Positions 1-7,781 of a stretch of DNA of 41,340 bases are shown in pieces (the first letter of the stretch is position 1; each line of letters opens with the position of its first letter). Under the pieces are notes generated by a model, which was given only the letters and a program-made list of their open reading frames with translations, ran no database searches and was not told the origin of the DNA. The position numbers and the translations under genes are program-made. Source of the stretch: Meiothermus hypogaeus (lineage in GTDB: Bacteria; Deinococcota; Deinococci; Deinococcales; Thermaceae); assembly GCF_003574035.1 (NCBI RefSeq), contig NZ_QWKY01000026.1:1-41340 (forward strand), given 5' to 3'.

Positions 1-1
1 G

Positions 2-127
2 GGGGACAACATCACCTTCACGGTGGAGCTGATCAAGCCCATCGCCATGGAGGAAGGTCTGCGCTTCGCCATCCGTGAAGGCGGTCGCACCGTGGGCGCT
101 GGTGTGGTGGCGAAGATTATCGAGTAA
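2..127 (+). CDS. tuf: Elongation factor Tu, C-terminal end (partial)
   Basis: Only the last 41 codons are in the window; the gene runs off the left edge. The frame beginning [13 protein letters not shown] and ending in [11 protein letters not shown] is the highly conserved end of EF-Tu domain III, the GTPase that delivers aminoacyl-tRNA to the ribosome. The stop is TAA at 125-127. It is followed 75 bp later by rpmG, secE and nusG, which is the usual order in Thermus-group genomes and supports the call. The paralogue number (tufA or tufB) cannot be told from this fragment. Confidence 0.96.
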   Translation, partial: GDNITFTVELIKPIAMEEGLRFAIREGGRTVGAGVVAKIIE

Positions 128-149
128 CGTGGTAGAATATAAGCTTGCT

Positions 150-180
150 GGCCCGGTCAGGCTCTAAGTCTGACTGGGCC
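150..180 (+). promoter_or_regulatory. Stem-loop between tuf and rpmG
   Basis: Bases 150-160 and 170-180 form an 11-bp stem with one G-U pair and a 9-nt loop. No T-tract follows, so it is not a classical terminator. It could be an mRNA processing or stability element, or an attenuator between tuf and the rpmG-secE-nusG genes. The structure is seen directly; its role is inference. Confidence 0.5.
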
Positions 181-201
181 GAAGGCTGAAAGAGGAATGA
201 C

Positions 202-366
202 ATGGCAAGCGATGTACGAATCAAGCTGCTCTTGGAGTGCACCGAGTGCAAGCGCCGCAATTATGCGACTGAGAAAAACCGTCGCAACACTACGGCCAAG
301 CTCGAGCTCAAGAAGTTTTGCCCCTGGTGCAACAAGCACCTGCCCCACAAGGAAGTAAAGGTCTAA
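202..366 (+). CDS. rpmG: 50S ribosomal protein L33
   Basis: A 54-aa small ribosomal protein of the large subunit. The translation starts [17 protein letters not shown] and has two CxxC pairs (Cys13/Cys16 and Cys40/Cys43), so it is the zinc-binding form of L33. The ATG at 202 is preceded by an AGAGGA ribosome-binding site at 191-196. Length is normal for L33 (49-55 aa). It sits between tuf and secE, the standard place in this phylum, and the secE start follows 10 nt after its stop, so the two are almost certainly co-transcribed. Confidence 0.95.
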   Translation: MASDVRIKLLLECTECKRRNYATEKNRRNTTAKLELKKFCPWCNKHLPHKEVKV

Positions 367-376
367 GGCGGATAGT

Positions 377-595
377 ATGGCCCAAGAGCAAAACGCCGCC
401 CCAAAGCGCCCCCTTGGTGCTCGGATTGTCAACTACTTCCGCGAGGCCCGCGCCGAGCTTTCCCGTGTCACCTGGTCTACCCGCCAGGAAATCATCGAAT
501 CCACCCAGGTTATCCTGGTTTTTGCAGTGGTGGCCATGGTAGTTTTGGGGCTGATTGACACCATCTTCCGCTTCATCACGGTGCGTCTGCCCTGA
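377..595 (+). CDS. secE: Preprotein translocase subunit SecE
   Basis: A 72-aa single-span membrane protein, the short form of SecE that clamps SecY in the Sec translocon. Residues about 20-40 (YFREARAELSRVTWSTRQE) contain the conserved amphipathic helix with the VTWS/T motif, followed by one hydrophobic segment at about residues 44-68. It is immediately followed by nusG, the near-universal secE-nusG pair. The gene is 10 nt behind rpmG. Length and motif fit well; no anomalies seen. Confidence 0.95.
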   Translation: MAQEQNAAPKRPLGARIVNYFREARAELSRVTWSTRQEIIESTQVILVFAVVAMVVLGLIDTIFRFITVRLP

Positions 596-611
596 TGTCC
601 TGGTGTGAACT

Positions 612-1169
612 ATGAGCATTGAATGGTACGCCGTCCACACCTATGTAGGCTACGAGGACAAGGTCAAGCAGAACCTCGAGCAACGGGTGAAGGCCCTCGG
701 CATGCAGGACAAGATCTTCCAGGTCTTAATTCCTACCGAGGAGGTCGTGGAGCACCGCGATGGGGGCAAAAAAGACGTGGTGCGTCGCAAACTCTACCCG
801 GGCTACATCTATGTGCTGGTGGATTTAGGCGATACGCCTGGCGAGGTCAACGAAGCCTGGGAAGTGGTACGCAATACCCCTGGCGTGACCGGTTTCGTGG
901 GCACTGCGACCCACCCCGTGCCCCTGACCCCCGACGAAGTGCAACACCTCCTGGAAATTGCTGGCCTGGCTGGCAAGAAAGAAGCCCCCAAGCCCCAGGT
1001 CACCTTCAAGGAAGGTGACGTGGTACGGGTGGCCTCCGGTCCCTTCGCCGACTTTACCGGCGTGGTGGGCGAGGTCAACCTCGAGCGCCAGAAGGTCAAG
1101 GTGCTGGTATCTATTTTCGGGCGCGAAACCCCAGTGGAGCTGGAGTTCTCGCAGGTGGTTCGCGCATAG
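612..1169 (+). CDS. nusG: Transcription elongation/antitermination factor NusG
   Basis: A 185-aa NusG. Residues 1 to about 115 are the NGN domain ([19 protein letters not shown] at the start, YPGYIYV in the middle) that binds the RNA polymerase clamp, and about 132-185 form the KOW domain ([19 protein letters not shown]) that contacts ribosomal protein uS10 or Rho. It lies 16 nt after secE, and the rplK-rplA operon follows after a 167-bp leader. No insertion domain of the Thermotoga type is present. The ATG at 612 gives the expected N-terminus; the ribosome-binding site is weak. Confidence 0.96.
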   Translation: MSIEWYAVHTYVGYEDKVKQNLEQRVKALGMQDKIFQVLIPTEEVVEHRDGGKKDVVRRKLYPGYIYVLVDLGDTPGEVNEAWEVVRNTPGVTGFVGTATHPVPLTPDEVQHLLEIAGLAGKKEAPKPQVTFKEGDVVRVASGPFADFTGVVGEVNLERQKVKVLVSIFGRETPVELEFSQVVRA

Positions 1170-1197
1170 CGCGAACGTCAATAACCAATGGCCGATT

Positions 1198-1313
1198 GCT
1201 GATAGCGAAATCCCGTAGCCTCTGACTACTTGCTATCAGCTATGCGCAAGCGCGAAAGCGCCAAGGCGATAACACCACGAAGTTCGTGGGAGCCGACCCC
1301 CGCAAGTAGCGGG
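1198..1313 (+). promoter_or_regulatory. Structured leader upstream of rplK-rplA
   Basis: The 167 bp between nusG and rplK hold several inverted repeats: 1198-1206 with 1232-1240 (9 bp, enclosing GTAG/CTAC at 1215/1226), 1275-1280 with 1284-1289 (CCACGA/TCGTGG), and 1299-1303 with 1309-1313 (CCCGC/GCGGG), the last ending 10 nt before the AAAGGAGG ribosome-binding site. In many bacteria the L11-L1 operon is repressed by L1 binding its own leader, so an L1-responsive site here is plausible. That role is inference; only the stems are seen. Confidence 0.45.
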
Positions 1314-1336
1314 AAATTACAAAGGAGGAAGTACTA

Positions 1337-1763
1337 ATGAAAAAGATAGCTGCTATGGTCAAGCTGCAGCTCCCGGCGGGCAAGGCCACGCCTGCGCCCC
1401 CGGTAGGCCCGGCCCTGGGTCAACACGGGGCCAACATCATGGAGTTCGTAAAGCAGTTCAACGCGGCCAGCGCCAACATGGGCGACGCCATTGTGCCCGT
1501 TGAGATCACCATCTTCTCCGACCGCTCCTTCACCTTCATCACCAAGACCCCACCGGCCTCCTACCTGATCCGCAAGGCTGCCGGCATCGAAAAGGGTGCG
1601 GGGAAGACCGGGCGTGAAAAGGTAGGCAAGCTCACCTGGGAGCAGTGCCTCCAGATCGCCAAGCAAAAAATGGCCGATATGAACGCCAACGATGTGGAAG
1701 CCGCTGCTCGCCAGATTGCCGGTTCAGCCCGCGCGATGGGTGTAGAAGTGACGGGGGTGCCCC

Positions 1764-1771
<8 letters not shown>
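1337..1771 (+). CDS. rplK: 50S ribosomal protein L11
   Basis: A 144-aa L11, part of the GTPase-associated centre of the large subunit. The N-terminal domain carries the conserved [20 protein letters not shown] stretch (about residues 10-29) and the C-terminal rRNA-binding domain ends with MGVEVTGVP. An AAAGGAGG ribosome-binding site at 1320-1327 sits 9 nt before the ATG. The stop overlaps the rplA start by 8 nt, so the two genes are translationally coupled. Length is typical (141-147 aa). Confidence 0.97.
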
Positions 1772-2465
<694 letters not shown>

Positions 2466-2480
2466 CATGCCCCTGCACGC

Positions 2481-2509
2481 AAAGGCTCCCTGAAAGGGGA
2501 GCTTTTTTT
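2481..2509 (+). terminator. Rho-independent terminator after rplA
   Basis: GCTCCC at 2485-2490 pairs with GGGAGC at 2497-2502, extended by AAAG/TTTT pairs, with a 6-nt loop and a run of seven T at 2503-2509. It ends the rplK-rplA transcript. Confidence 0.9.
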
Positions 2510-2592
2510 CCGCAGGACTTTCGGCCGCATCCAGACCGATTTATAGTTATTAGTAGATTGCCGTCTTGTTACAAGAGGGTCTATTTGAAGCC

Positions 2593-2646
2593 ATGAAGCG
2601 TACAAGCCCAACCTACCGCCGCCTGGCTCGTCCTTATAGGGTCTGA
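2593..2646 (+). other. Possible 17-codon upstream ORF before the CDF exporter
   Basis: An ATG at 2593 opens a 17-codon frame (MKRTSPTYRRLARPYRV) whose TGA at 2644-2646 overlaps the ATG of the metal exporter by one base (TGATG). The exporter start itself has only a weak ribosome-binding site, so the small frame could deliver ribosomes to it or act as a leader peptide. This is inference from the overlap alone; the frame may equally be chance. Confidence 0.3.
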
Positions 2647-3548
2647 TGACGCCTATCCGTGCCCTGACCTTGAGCCTCGTGGTAGCGGGGGTGGTGTTTG
2701 GCCTGAAGTGGCTGGCCTATGCACTTACTGGTTCGGTAGCCCTTTATTCCGACGCGCTCGAGTCTGTGGTCAATATTGTTGCGGCAGGAGCCGCTCTGAT
2801 TGCGGTGCTGGTTTCGCGCCGCCCCGCCGACAGCAATCATCCCTACGGTCACACCAAGGCCGAATACTTTTCGGCGGTGCTGGAGGGGGTTTTGATTGTG
2901 CTGGCAGCCCTGGCTATTGTGCGGGAAGCCTGGCCCAAACTAATCACGCCGGAACCCATCGCCGAGCTGGGCACGGGGATGTTAGTTTCGCTGGGGGCTT
3001 CAGGGCTCAATGCCCTCTTGGGCTGGTTTTTGATCCGAAGTGGTCGCAAAGCGCGTTCGCCCGCCGTGGTGGCCGATGGGCAGCACATTCTGACCGATGT
3101 CTGGACTTCGGTGGGGGTACTGGCGGGAATTGGGCTGGCCTGGCTAAGCGGCTGGTGGGTGCTAGACCCGTTGCTGGCTATTGCGGTAGCCGTCAATATC
3201 TTGTGGGTAGGTTGGCGCCTGGTGCGAGATTCTGTGGGCGGTCTGATGGACGAATCCATTCCCGAGCAAGAGCTGGCCGATATACGCAATGCCCTCAACT
3301 ATGCCCTGGGGGGCCTGGCTTCCGAAGGCAAGGTCCTCGAGGTCCACGATCTGCGTACCCGCCGGGCAGGGCCTCGCACCTTTGTGGAGTTTCATTTGGT
3401 GGTGCCGGGAGGCACCTCGGTGGAGCAGGCCCATCAGATTTGCGACCGCCTCGAGAATGCCCTGAAAGCGCAGATAGACGGCGTTCATACCACCATACAC
3501 GTAGAACCCGACCACAAGGCCAAGCACTCAACCTTCAGAATCAGTTAG
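2646..3548 (+). CDS. Cation diffusion facilitator (CDF) metal exporter
   Basis: A 300-aa inner-membrane exporter of divalent metals (Zn, Cd, Co, Fe or Mn; substrate not determinable here) that swaps metal for protons. The six-helix N-terminal part (to about residue 205) carries SDALES at 35-40 in helix 2, the cytoplasmic-loop motif HPYGHTKAEYF at 65-75, and HILTD (His147, Asp151) in helix 5, the metal site of the family. Residues about 215-292 form the cytoplasmic metallochaperone-like domain with HDLRTRRAG. The gene follows the rplA terminator and stands alone. The helix-2 position normally held by the second Asp of YiiP-type proteins appears to be Asn43, as in other members with SDALES. Confidence 0.9.
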   Translation: MTPIRALTLSLVVAGVVFGLKWLAYALTGSVALYSDALESVVNIVAAGAALIAVLVSRRPADSNHPYGHTKAEYFSAVLEGVLIVLAALAIVREAWPKLITPEPIAELGTGMLVSLGASGLNALLGWFLIRSGRKARSPAVVADGQHILTDVWTSVGVLAGIGLAWLSGWWVLDPLLAIAVAVNILWVGWRLVRDSVGGLMDESIPEQELADIRNALNYALGGLASEGKVLEVHDLRTRRAGPRTFVEFHLVVPGGTSVEQAHQICDRLENALKAQIDGVHTTIHVEPDHKAKHSTFRIS

Positions 3549-3902
3549 GAAACTGTTCGTGCTGCCAGGGGGGAATATCTGATTTGTCCTGTGAGTAAAG
3601 TGTTGACCCGGAGTGCTTCTCACCATTAATTTCTACACCTGCCCCACTGGTGTCCCTTACCATGATCCATGACTGCAATCTGTTCATTGCATGGGGCCGC
3701 AGACCGACGAAGCAATCCAGGTGTAGCGGGCAGGATGATCTGGATAGCTTCCCCTTCAGCTTGACTTCATGGTCACCAGGACAGCTCAACTGAAGTATTT
3801 TGCTAGGGCCAGCCGCCGATGTTTCGGGGAGCCCAGTGGTGTTGCAGAAAGCTCTATGGCGCAGTACCCACAATGGCTTTTCGGGGCACACTGACCAGGC
3901 GC
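3549..3902. other. Unassigned 354-bp stretch with nested inverted repeats
   Basis: I recognise no gene here. Base composition is visibly less GC-rich than the flanking genes. The minus strand has an open frame of 116 codons (3891 to 3541) but its product (MCPEKPLWVLRHRAFC...) shows no family features, has unusual Cys/His/Trp content and no ribosome-binding site. A nested fold is visible: CTACACCTG at 3633-3641 pairs with CAGGTGTAG at 3718-3726, GCCCC at 3641-3645 can pair with GGGGC at 3693-3697, and TGCAAT/ATTGCA lies inside. It lacks the hallmark sequences of tmRNA, RNase P RNA or SRP RNA. It may be a decayed gene or an uncharacterised RNA. Confidence 0.4.
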
Positions 3903-4982
3903 CTACTCCCCAAGTCCTTTTTTGCCCAGCCCCCGCCGGGAGGATTTGGGTTGCTTGATCTTGCTGTCATTCAGCCCAAATCCCAGGGTTCCAAACACAT
4001 GGCCGGTAGTCGGCTCAATCAGATTGCGGTGGTCGCGGTAGAGGCGCGGGGTTTTCCACAGATAAAACAAGGCTTTCCAGTGGGGCAGTTCGTTGTAACG
4101 CTCGGGCCAGAGCTCTTTGATTTTTTGTGCCACCACGTGGGCATATTTGGGAGAAAGCGCCGGAAACACGTGGTGTTCGATATGGTAGCCAAAGCCCAGG
4201 GTGAGCCACTCGAGCCACCGCGGGTTGCGCACAGTCAGGCTGTTCATCAGCGGATCGTTGGTCTCGGTAATGGGGTTGAGCAGGTGGTTGGTGGCGATGA
4301 AGCTCATGGCAATGAAGTTGGCCAGCAGCCAGGGAATCACAAACACAAACAAGAAGTTGAGGGGCCCCACCATGAAGAGCACCAGGAGCCAGACCAGCAC
4401 CGGTAATACCGCCTGAAATACTACAATGGGGCGCTCGGCAGGCTTGAAGTCGGGCAAAAAACGCCGGAACATCATGTGGGCGTGCAAGGTAAACCAGAAC
4501 GTAAAGGAGAAAAACAGGAAGAAGCTACGCAATGCAGGCACCTGACGGAACATCCACTTTACGAAGGGCTTCTGGATCGCCGACTCCAGGGCCCCCATAG
4601 CGTCGGGGTCGTCTTCGGGGTGTTGGGTGTGGCCGTGGTGTTCGACGTTGTGCCACTTGCGCCATAGTCTGGCGCCCACCATCAGCGGCAAAAAGGCGAT
4701 GGTACCCGAAACTGAGCGCACCACAGGGTTCTTGGTCACGGCACCATGCAAGATTTCGTGGGCCAGAAAGCCCAACCCGATAAACGAGTATCCGATGCCA
4801 AGGGACAACAGTAGTTTGAGCAAGACATAGGGGGTTGCCACAATGCCCCATGTGCACAAACCAAACAGGGCCAGAAATACCGGCAGATAGGCCAGCCGAG
4901 CCGGAACTGGCTCAAAAAAGTGACGGGGCAGTCGGGCTTTTAGGGCCTTGGTGTACTCTCGTAGATGCTGTTCTTCAGTCAT
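3903..4982 (-). CDS. Membrane fatty-acid desaturase
   Basis: A 359-aa di-iron membrane desaturase that would introduce double bonds into acyl chains to adjust membrane fluidity. All three histidine boxes are present: His75-x3-His79 (HEILH), His111-x2-His115-His116 (HNVEHH) and His267-x2-His270-His271 (HIEHHVFP), with hydrophobic segments at about 30-70, 93-103, 150-168 and 185-230. The start at 4982 (MTEEQHL) is chosen because AAGGAG lies just upstream; an upstream in-frame start at 5033 lacks one. It lies 131 bp downstream of the cold-shock gene on the same strand but is separated from it by that gene's terminator, a fitting pair for cold adaptation. Regiospecificity cannot be inferred. Confidence 0.9.
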   Translation of the reverse strand: MTEEQHLREYTKALKARLPRHFFEPVPARLAYLPVFLALFGLCTWGIVATPYVLLKLLLSLGIGYSFIGLGFLAHEILHGAVTKNPVVRSVSGTIAFLPLMVGARLWRKWHNVEHHGHTQHPEDDPDAMGALESAIQKPFVKWMFRQVPALRSFFLFFSFTFWFTLHAHMMFRRFLPDFKPAERPIVVFQAVLPVLVWLLVLFMVGPLNFLFVFVIPWLLANFIAMSFIATNHLLNPITETNDPLMNSLTVRNPRWLEWLTLGFGYHIEHHVFPALSPKYAHVVAQKIKELWPERYNELPHWKALFYLWKTPRLYRDHRNLIEPTTGHVFGTLGFGLNDSKIKQPKSSRRGLGKKGLGE

Positions 4983-5069
4983 AGGTGCTCCTTGCTGATT
5001 ACGCTTGAATGGGGGCAGTATACGATAAATCAATCCTCGAGCTTCAAATAATCCGTTTGGACTAAATAC

Positions 5070-5099
5070 AAAAAAGCCCCCCTAAAACCGGGGAGCTTT
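5070..5099 (-). terminator. Rho-independent terminator after the cold-shock gene
   Basis: On the minus strand AGCTCCCC (5097-5090) pairs with GGGGGGCT (5082-5075) around a short loop, followed by a run of T (5075-5070). It separates the csp transcript from the desaturase downstream. Confidence 0.85.
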
Positions 5100-5113
5100 G
5101 GCTTGCGGTATGG

Positions 5114-5320
5114 TTACGCCACTTTCACATTCTTGGCTTGGGGGCCCTTGCCATTCTTACCAGGTTCGATCTCGAACTCTACGCGATCTCCTTCGTTAAG
5201 GCTCTTGAAGCCCTGGCCCTGGATGGCGGTGAAGTGCACAAACACATCGGGACCACCTTCCTGGGCAATGAAACCGTAACCTTTTTCCGCGTTGAACCAC
5301 TTAACAGTACCTTTGTTCAT
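5114..5320 (-). CDS. csp: Cold-shock protein (CspA/CspB family)
   Basis: A 68-aa single cold-shock domain that binds single-stranded RNA and DNA and melts mRNA structure. RNP1 (KGYGFI, residues 13-18) and RNP2 (VFVHF, about 26-30) are intact, preceded by [11 protein letters not shown]. Length is typical (65-70 aa). The gene has its own promoter at 5372-5400, a GGAG ribosome-binding site 7 nt upstream of the ATG, and its own terminator, so it is a monocistronic unit. The roughly 45-nt leader holds a small AAACC/GGTTT hairpin that could be temperature-sensitive (inference). Confidence 0.97.
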   Translation of the reverse strand: MNKGTVKWFNAEKGYGFIAQEGGPDVFVHFTAIQGQGFKSLNEGDRVEFEIEPGKNGKGPQAKNVKVA

Positions 5321-5371
5321 TTACTACTCCTAATGTCCTACTGAAACCTGCTGGTTTTAGGGGGACAATGA

Positions 5372-5400
5372 AGAGTAGCACAGCCTACAGGCAAAGTCAA
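5372..5400 (-). promoter_or_regulatory. Promoter of the cold-shock gene
   Basis: On the minus strand the -35 box TTGACT (5400-5395) and the -10 box TACTCT (5377-5372) are separated by exactly 17 bp. It is close to the housekeeping sigma-A consensus and gives a leader of about 45 nt before the csp ATG. Confidence 0.8.
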
Positions 5401-5479
5401 CTGGAGGCCGGGTTCTATCGCTGCCATATCTGAACCAGGAGAACTGTGTATCTAGCGCTATATTTCGTCCAGGTAGGGC

Positions 5480-5713
5480 TTGATGATTTCTTTTCAACGG
5501 TTATCGCTCGAGCAGGTTCCCTGGGATGCCCTCGAGGCTTTTTCGGACCGGGTCATCTTTCAGGCCCGGCCCTGGCTCGAGTTCCTTCGCCATACCCAGG
5601 GCGCCCAGCCAGTGCTGGCAGTCGTCCAGGAAGACGGTCAGACCGTAGGCTACTTCACCGGGGCTCTCCTCTACAAATATGGGAAGACCTTCAAGGGCTG
5701 GGCTGCCTCCTAA
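5480..5713 (+). pseudogene. Truncated N-terminal remnant, FemAB/GNAT-like
   Basis: A 77-codon frame whose product (start MMISFQRLSLEQVPWDALEAF) resembles, from memory, the first part of larger GNAT/FemAB-like acyltransferases: a PWLEFLRHTQGAQPVLAVV segment followed by GQTVGYFTGALL. Such proteins run to 300 residues or more, yet here the frame stops at 5713 after FKGWAAS. The 140 bp downstream show only short frames, so the rest of the gene appears deleted. No ribosome-binding site is obvious at the start. It is therefore probably a decayed gene; the family assignment is tentative. Confidence 0.4.
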
Positions 5714-5855
5714 AGTGGGGCAATATGAGCCGCAGTTGCCGGGCCTCGATCCGCACGGAAAAAATGGCCTGGTCTTTTCCTCCGACCCAGAGGAGAACGC
5801 AAGAGGAGCAATATAGGTTTGGTACGAGGCTGGTGCCTTTCGGCTTCCTACGCCT

Positions 5856-6323
5856 TCACTCGAGTTCTTCGGCTAGCTCTACCGTCTGATTATCCTGGTG
5901 GTAGGTGAAACGCATCTTTGGTCTGCTGCCCTGCAATATCTGGGGCAGCCAGTAGGGGACATCGGACCACATCTGCTTCAGGGGGAGTTCGTCTAGGCCG
6001 AACCACACCGGCCGGATTTCGTCAGATTCCTGGGGCTCGCCCTCCCAGAACTCGAGGCGGAACACATGTACGGTGCGGTTCCAATCCGGGCAAGCTGGAA
6101 ACAAAAACTCCAGTTGGGCTGCATACCAGAGGTTGTGTGGTTTGGCCAGCAAGCCCGACTCTTCCTGTAGCTCGCGTACAGCAGCCACGGCCAGGGTCTC
6201 ACCGACCTCGAGCTTCCCACCAAAACCCCCGTACTTGCCGGCCCCAAAACCCGTCTTTTTGAACCCCAGCAAGACTCGGTGCTGGGGCCGATCCAGCGGC
6301 AGCACCAGCACGTTAACCAGCAT
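5856..6323 (-). CDS. NUDIX hydrolase, MTH1/MutT-like
   Basis: A 155-aa hydrolase of oxidised or non-canonical nucleoside triphosphates. The NUDIX box is complete: Gly36-x5-Glu42-x7-Arg50-Glu51-Leu-x-Glu54-Glu55-x-Gly57-Leu58. The preceding residues KKTGFGAGKYGGFGG (about 22-36) closely resemble those of the MTH1 branch, which cleans 8-oxo-dGTP and 2-OH-dATP, so nucleotide sanitation is the best guess. The ATG at 6323 overlaps the TAA of the upstream CMD-family gene by one base (TAATG), indicating translational coupling. Confidence 0.9.
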   Translation of the reverse strand: MLVNVLVLPLDRPQHRVLLGFKKTGFGAGKYGGFGGKLEVGETLAVAAVRELQEESGLLAKPHNLWYAAQLEFLFPACPDWNRTVHVFRLEFWEGEPQESDEIRPVWFGLDELPLKQMWSDVPYWLPQILQGSRPKMRFTYHQDNQTVELAEELE

Positions 6324-6679
6324 TACTTCCCCGCAGAATGGCGCTTGCGCAACAAGGCATGAAAGGTTTTCATGGCCCCCAGGGCATTGGGGAAGCCCAC
6401 AAACAGCGCCGACTGGATGATGGTCTCGCGCACTTCCTGCTCGGTGGCACCGTTACGCAGGGCTCCTTCCAGGTGGGTAGCAATTTCCTTGGGAGCCCCC
6501 AGAGCAATCAGGCTGGTAATGGCCAGCAGTTCGCGGGTCTTCAAATCCAGGCCGGAGCGGGCCAGCACCTCTTCATAAGCGAAATCGCGGATGTAGGTAT
6601 ATAGATCGGGGTCTACCTCGGTAAGGGTCTGCTCGATGGCCTCAAAGTTGTCGCCCCAGATGGCTTTGCGAACGCTCAT
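6323..6679 (-). CDS. Carboxymuconolactone decarboxylase-family protein
   Basis: A 118-aa helical protein of the CMD fold. The core RELLAITSLIALGAPKEIATH and EVRETIIQSALFVGFPNALGAM (about residues 50-105) is typical of the family. It contains no cysteine, so it lacks the CxxC of AhpD-type peroxidases and belongs with the gamma-carboxymuconolactone decarboxylase-like or uncharacterised members. The ATG at 6679 is chosen by family length; a frame continues upstream to 6796 but encodes non-conserved sequence across the promoter at 6720-6748. It is coupled to the NUDIX gene. Substrate unknown. Confidence 0.85.
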   Translation of the reverse strand: MSVRKAIWGDNFEAIEQTLTEVDPDLYTYIRDFAYEEVLARSGLDLKTRELLAITSLIALGAPKEIATHLEGALRNGATEQEVRETIIQSALFVGFPNALGAMKTFHALLRKRHSAGK

Positions 6680-6719
6680 GTAGACCAGTCTGTGGACTCG
6701 AGGGGTTGGGGTCAAGGGA

Positions 6720-6748
6720 CTTATACCAACTTTCAGGTGTGTTGCCAA
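6720..6748 (-). promoter_or_regulatory. Promoter of the CMD-NUDIX pair
   Basis: On the minus strand TTGGCA (6748-6743) and TATAAG (6725-6720) are 17 bp apart, giving a start about 33 nt before the ATG at 6679. Its position also argues against the longer, upstream start of the CMD-family gene. Confidence 0.65.
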
Positions 6749-6861
6749 CTTACAGCGATGCACAAGGTGGAGAATGGTGAGAAGCAGGTGGTGCATTTCT
6801 AAACCCCTACCCCCTATCCCCTACCTCCGATAGTGTGAAGAGCATCCTAGCCAGGATGGTC

Positions 6862-7548
6862 TTACAACCCGTCCACCCGGCCAGTGGCATACTCCACCAC
6901 CCAGGCCAGGTCGCCAATTGCATTGGGGTTTTGCTTGTAGGGGTCGAACAGCACCGGTCGAACCCCGGCAGCCAGGGCACCTTTGACATCGTCCTCCGAG
7001 TCGCCGATATGGATGGCCTGATGGGGTTCAATCTCTAGCTTACTCAGCACAAGCTGGAAAAAGCGCGGATCGGGCTTGGCTACGCCTTCCAGGGCCGAAA
7101 CCCCGATGTAGTCAAAAAAATCTGCCAGACCTGTGGCCTGCAAAACCCCCGGCAGTGTCCAGTCCCAGTTGGATACCACCCCCAGCTTGAACCCCTTGTT
7201 ACGCAAGGCTACCAGCACCTCTTTGGCTCCAGGTGTAAGGGGCCACACATGCGGGCTTTGCCAGTTCTCCTTCAGATAGTCGGCTACCTCATCGGCATAA
7301 GCCCCCAGTCCGATGCCGTTCATAACCTCCCAGTGAAAGGCCCGCCAAAATGAGAGGGCCGTAGCCTCGTCGGTAGCGCTCATGTGATGGTCTGAATAGT
7401 GTGTATAGGCATCCTGCATGGCCTGGGGGAGTCGCTTCAGGTCGGCCTGCTGGGCAATGCCCTTGGCTTGCAAAATAGGCAAAAGCCAGTACCTGGGGTG
7501 CCCCAGGATGAGTGTGTCGCCGACATCGAACAACACTGCACGAATCAT
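6862..7548 (-). CDS. HAD-superfamily hydrolase (subclass IA)
   Basis: A 228-aa HAD-type phosphatase, substrate unknown. Motif I is FDVGDTL with the nucleophile Asp8; the usual +2 Asp is replaced by Gly, with Asp at +3 as in several IA members. Motif II is VVSNWDW (about residue 124), motif III the Lys of GVAKPDPRFF (about 157) and motif IV HIGDSEDD (about 180). Residues about 17-90 form a helical cap. A TAGTAT -10-like box lies 6 nt before the ATG, suggesting a leaderless transcript. The CMD-NUDIX pair downstream has its own promoter. Confidence 0.88.
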   Translation of the reverse strand: MIRAVLFDVGDTLILGHPRYWLLPILQAKGIAQQADLKRLPQAMQDAYTHYSDHHMSATDEATALSFWRAFHWEVMNGIGLGAYADEVADYLKENWQSPHVWPLTPGAKEVLVALRNKGFKLGVVSNWDWTLPGVLQATGLADFFDYIGVSALEGVAKPDPRFFQLVLSKLEIEPHQAIHIGDSEDDVKGALAAGVRPVLFDPYKQNPNAIGDLAWVVEYATGRVDGL

Positions 7549-7781
7549 GAGTTCATACTAAACCGGCATTGTGAAAAGATCGGTAGCCTATTGCGCCAAG
7601 CGACCTGTTATCGGCAGTAAAAAAATGACTTTACACTGCAAGCGTGGTTGCTCCGACCTTTGAGGCGTGATAGTCTCTTGACGTTGTTCACCAGATTGTC
7701 CTGCGAGGCAATGACGGACAACAAGTGATCCCTTGTGATAAAACAAAAAATGTCTTTTGGCAGTGAAGGGGGCTTGGGGCT

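Noticed and set aside
2510-2645. Metal-responsive riboswitch before the CDF gene
   Set aside because: No NiCo or czcD/yybP-type conserved motif could be seen; only the short upstream frame is notable.
3541-3891. 116-codon minus-strand frame
   Set aside because: No ribosome-binding site, no recognisable family, odd residue composition; retained only as an unassigned region.
3549-3902. tmRNA, RNase P RNA or SRP RNA
   Set aside because: The length would suit tmRNA or RNase P RNA, but the conserved ends and core sequences (tmRNA alanyl end with CCA, RNase P CR-I, SRP GGAAGG tip) are absent.
7549-7781. Promoter of purB
   Set aside because: TTGACG at 7678 has no -10 at proper distance and GATAAA at 7737 has no -35; nothing convincing.
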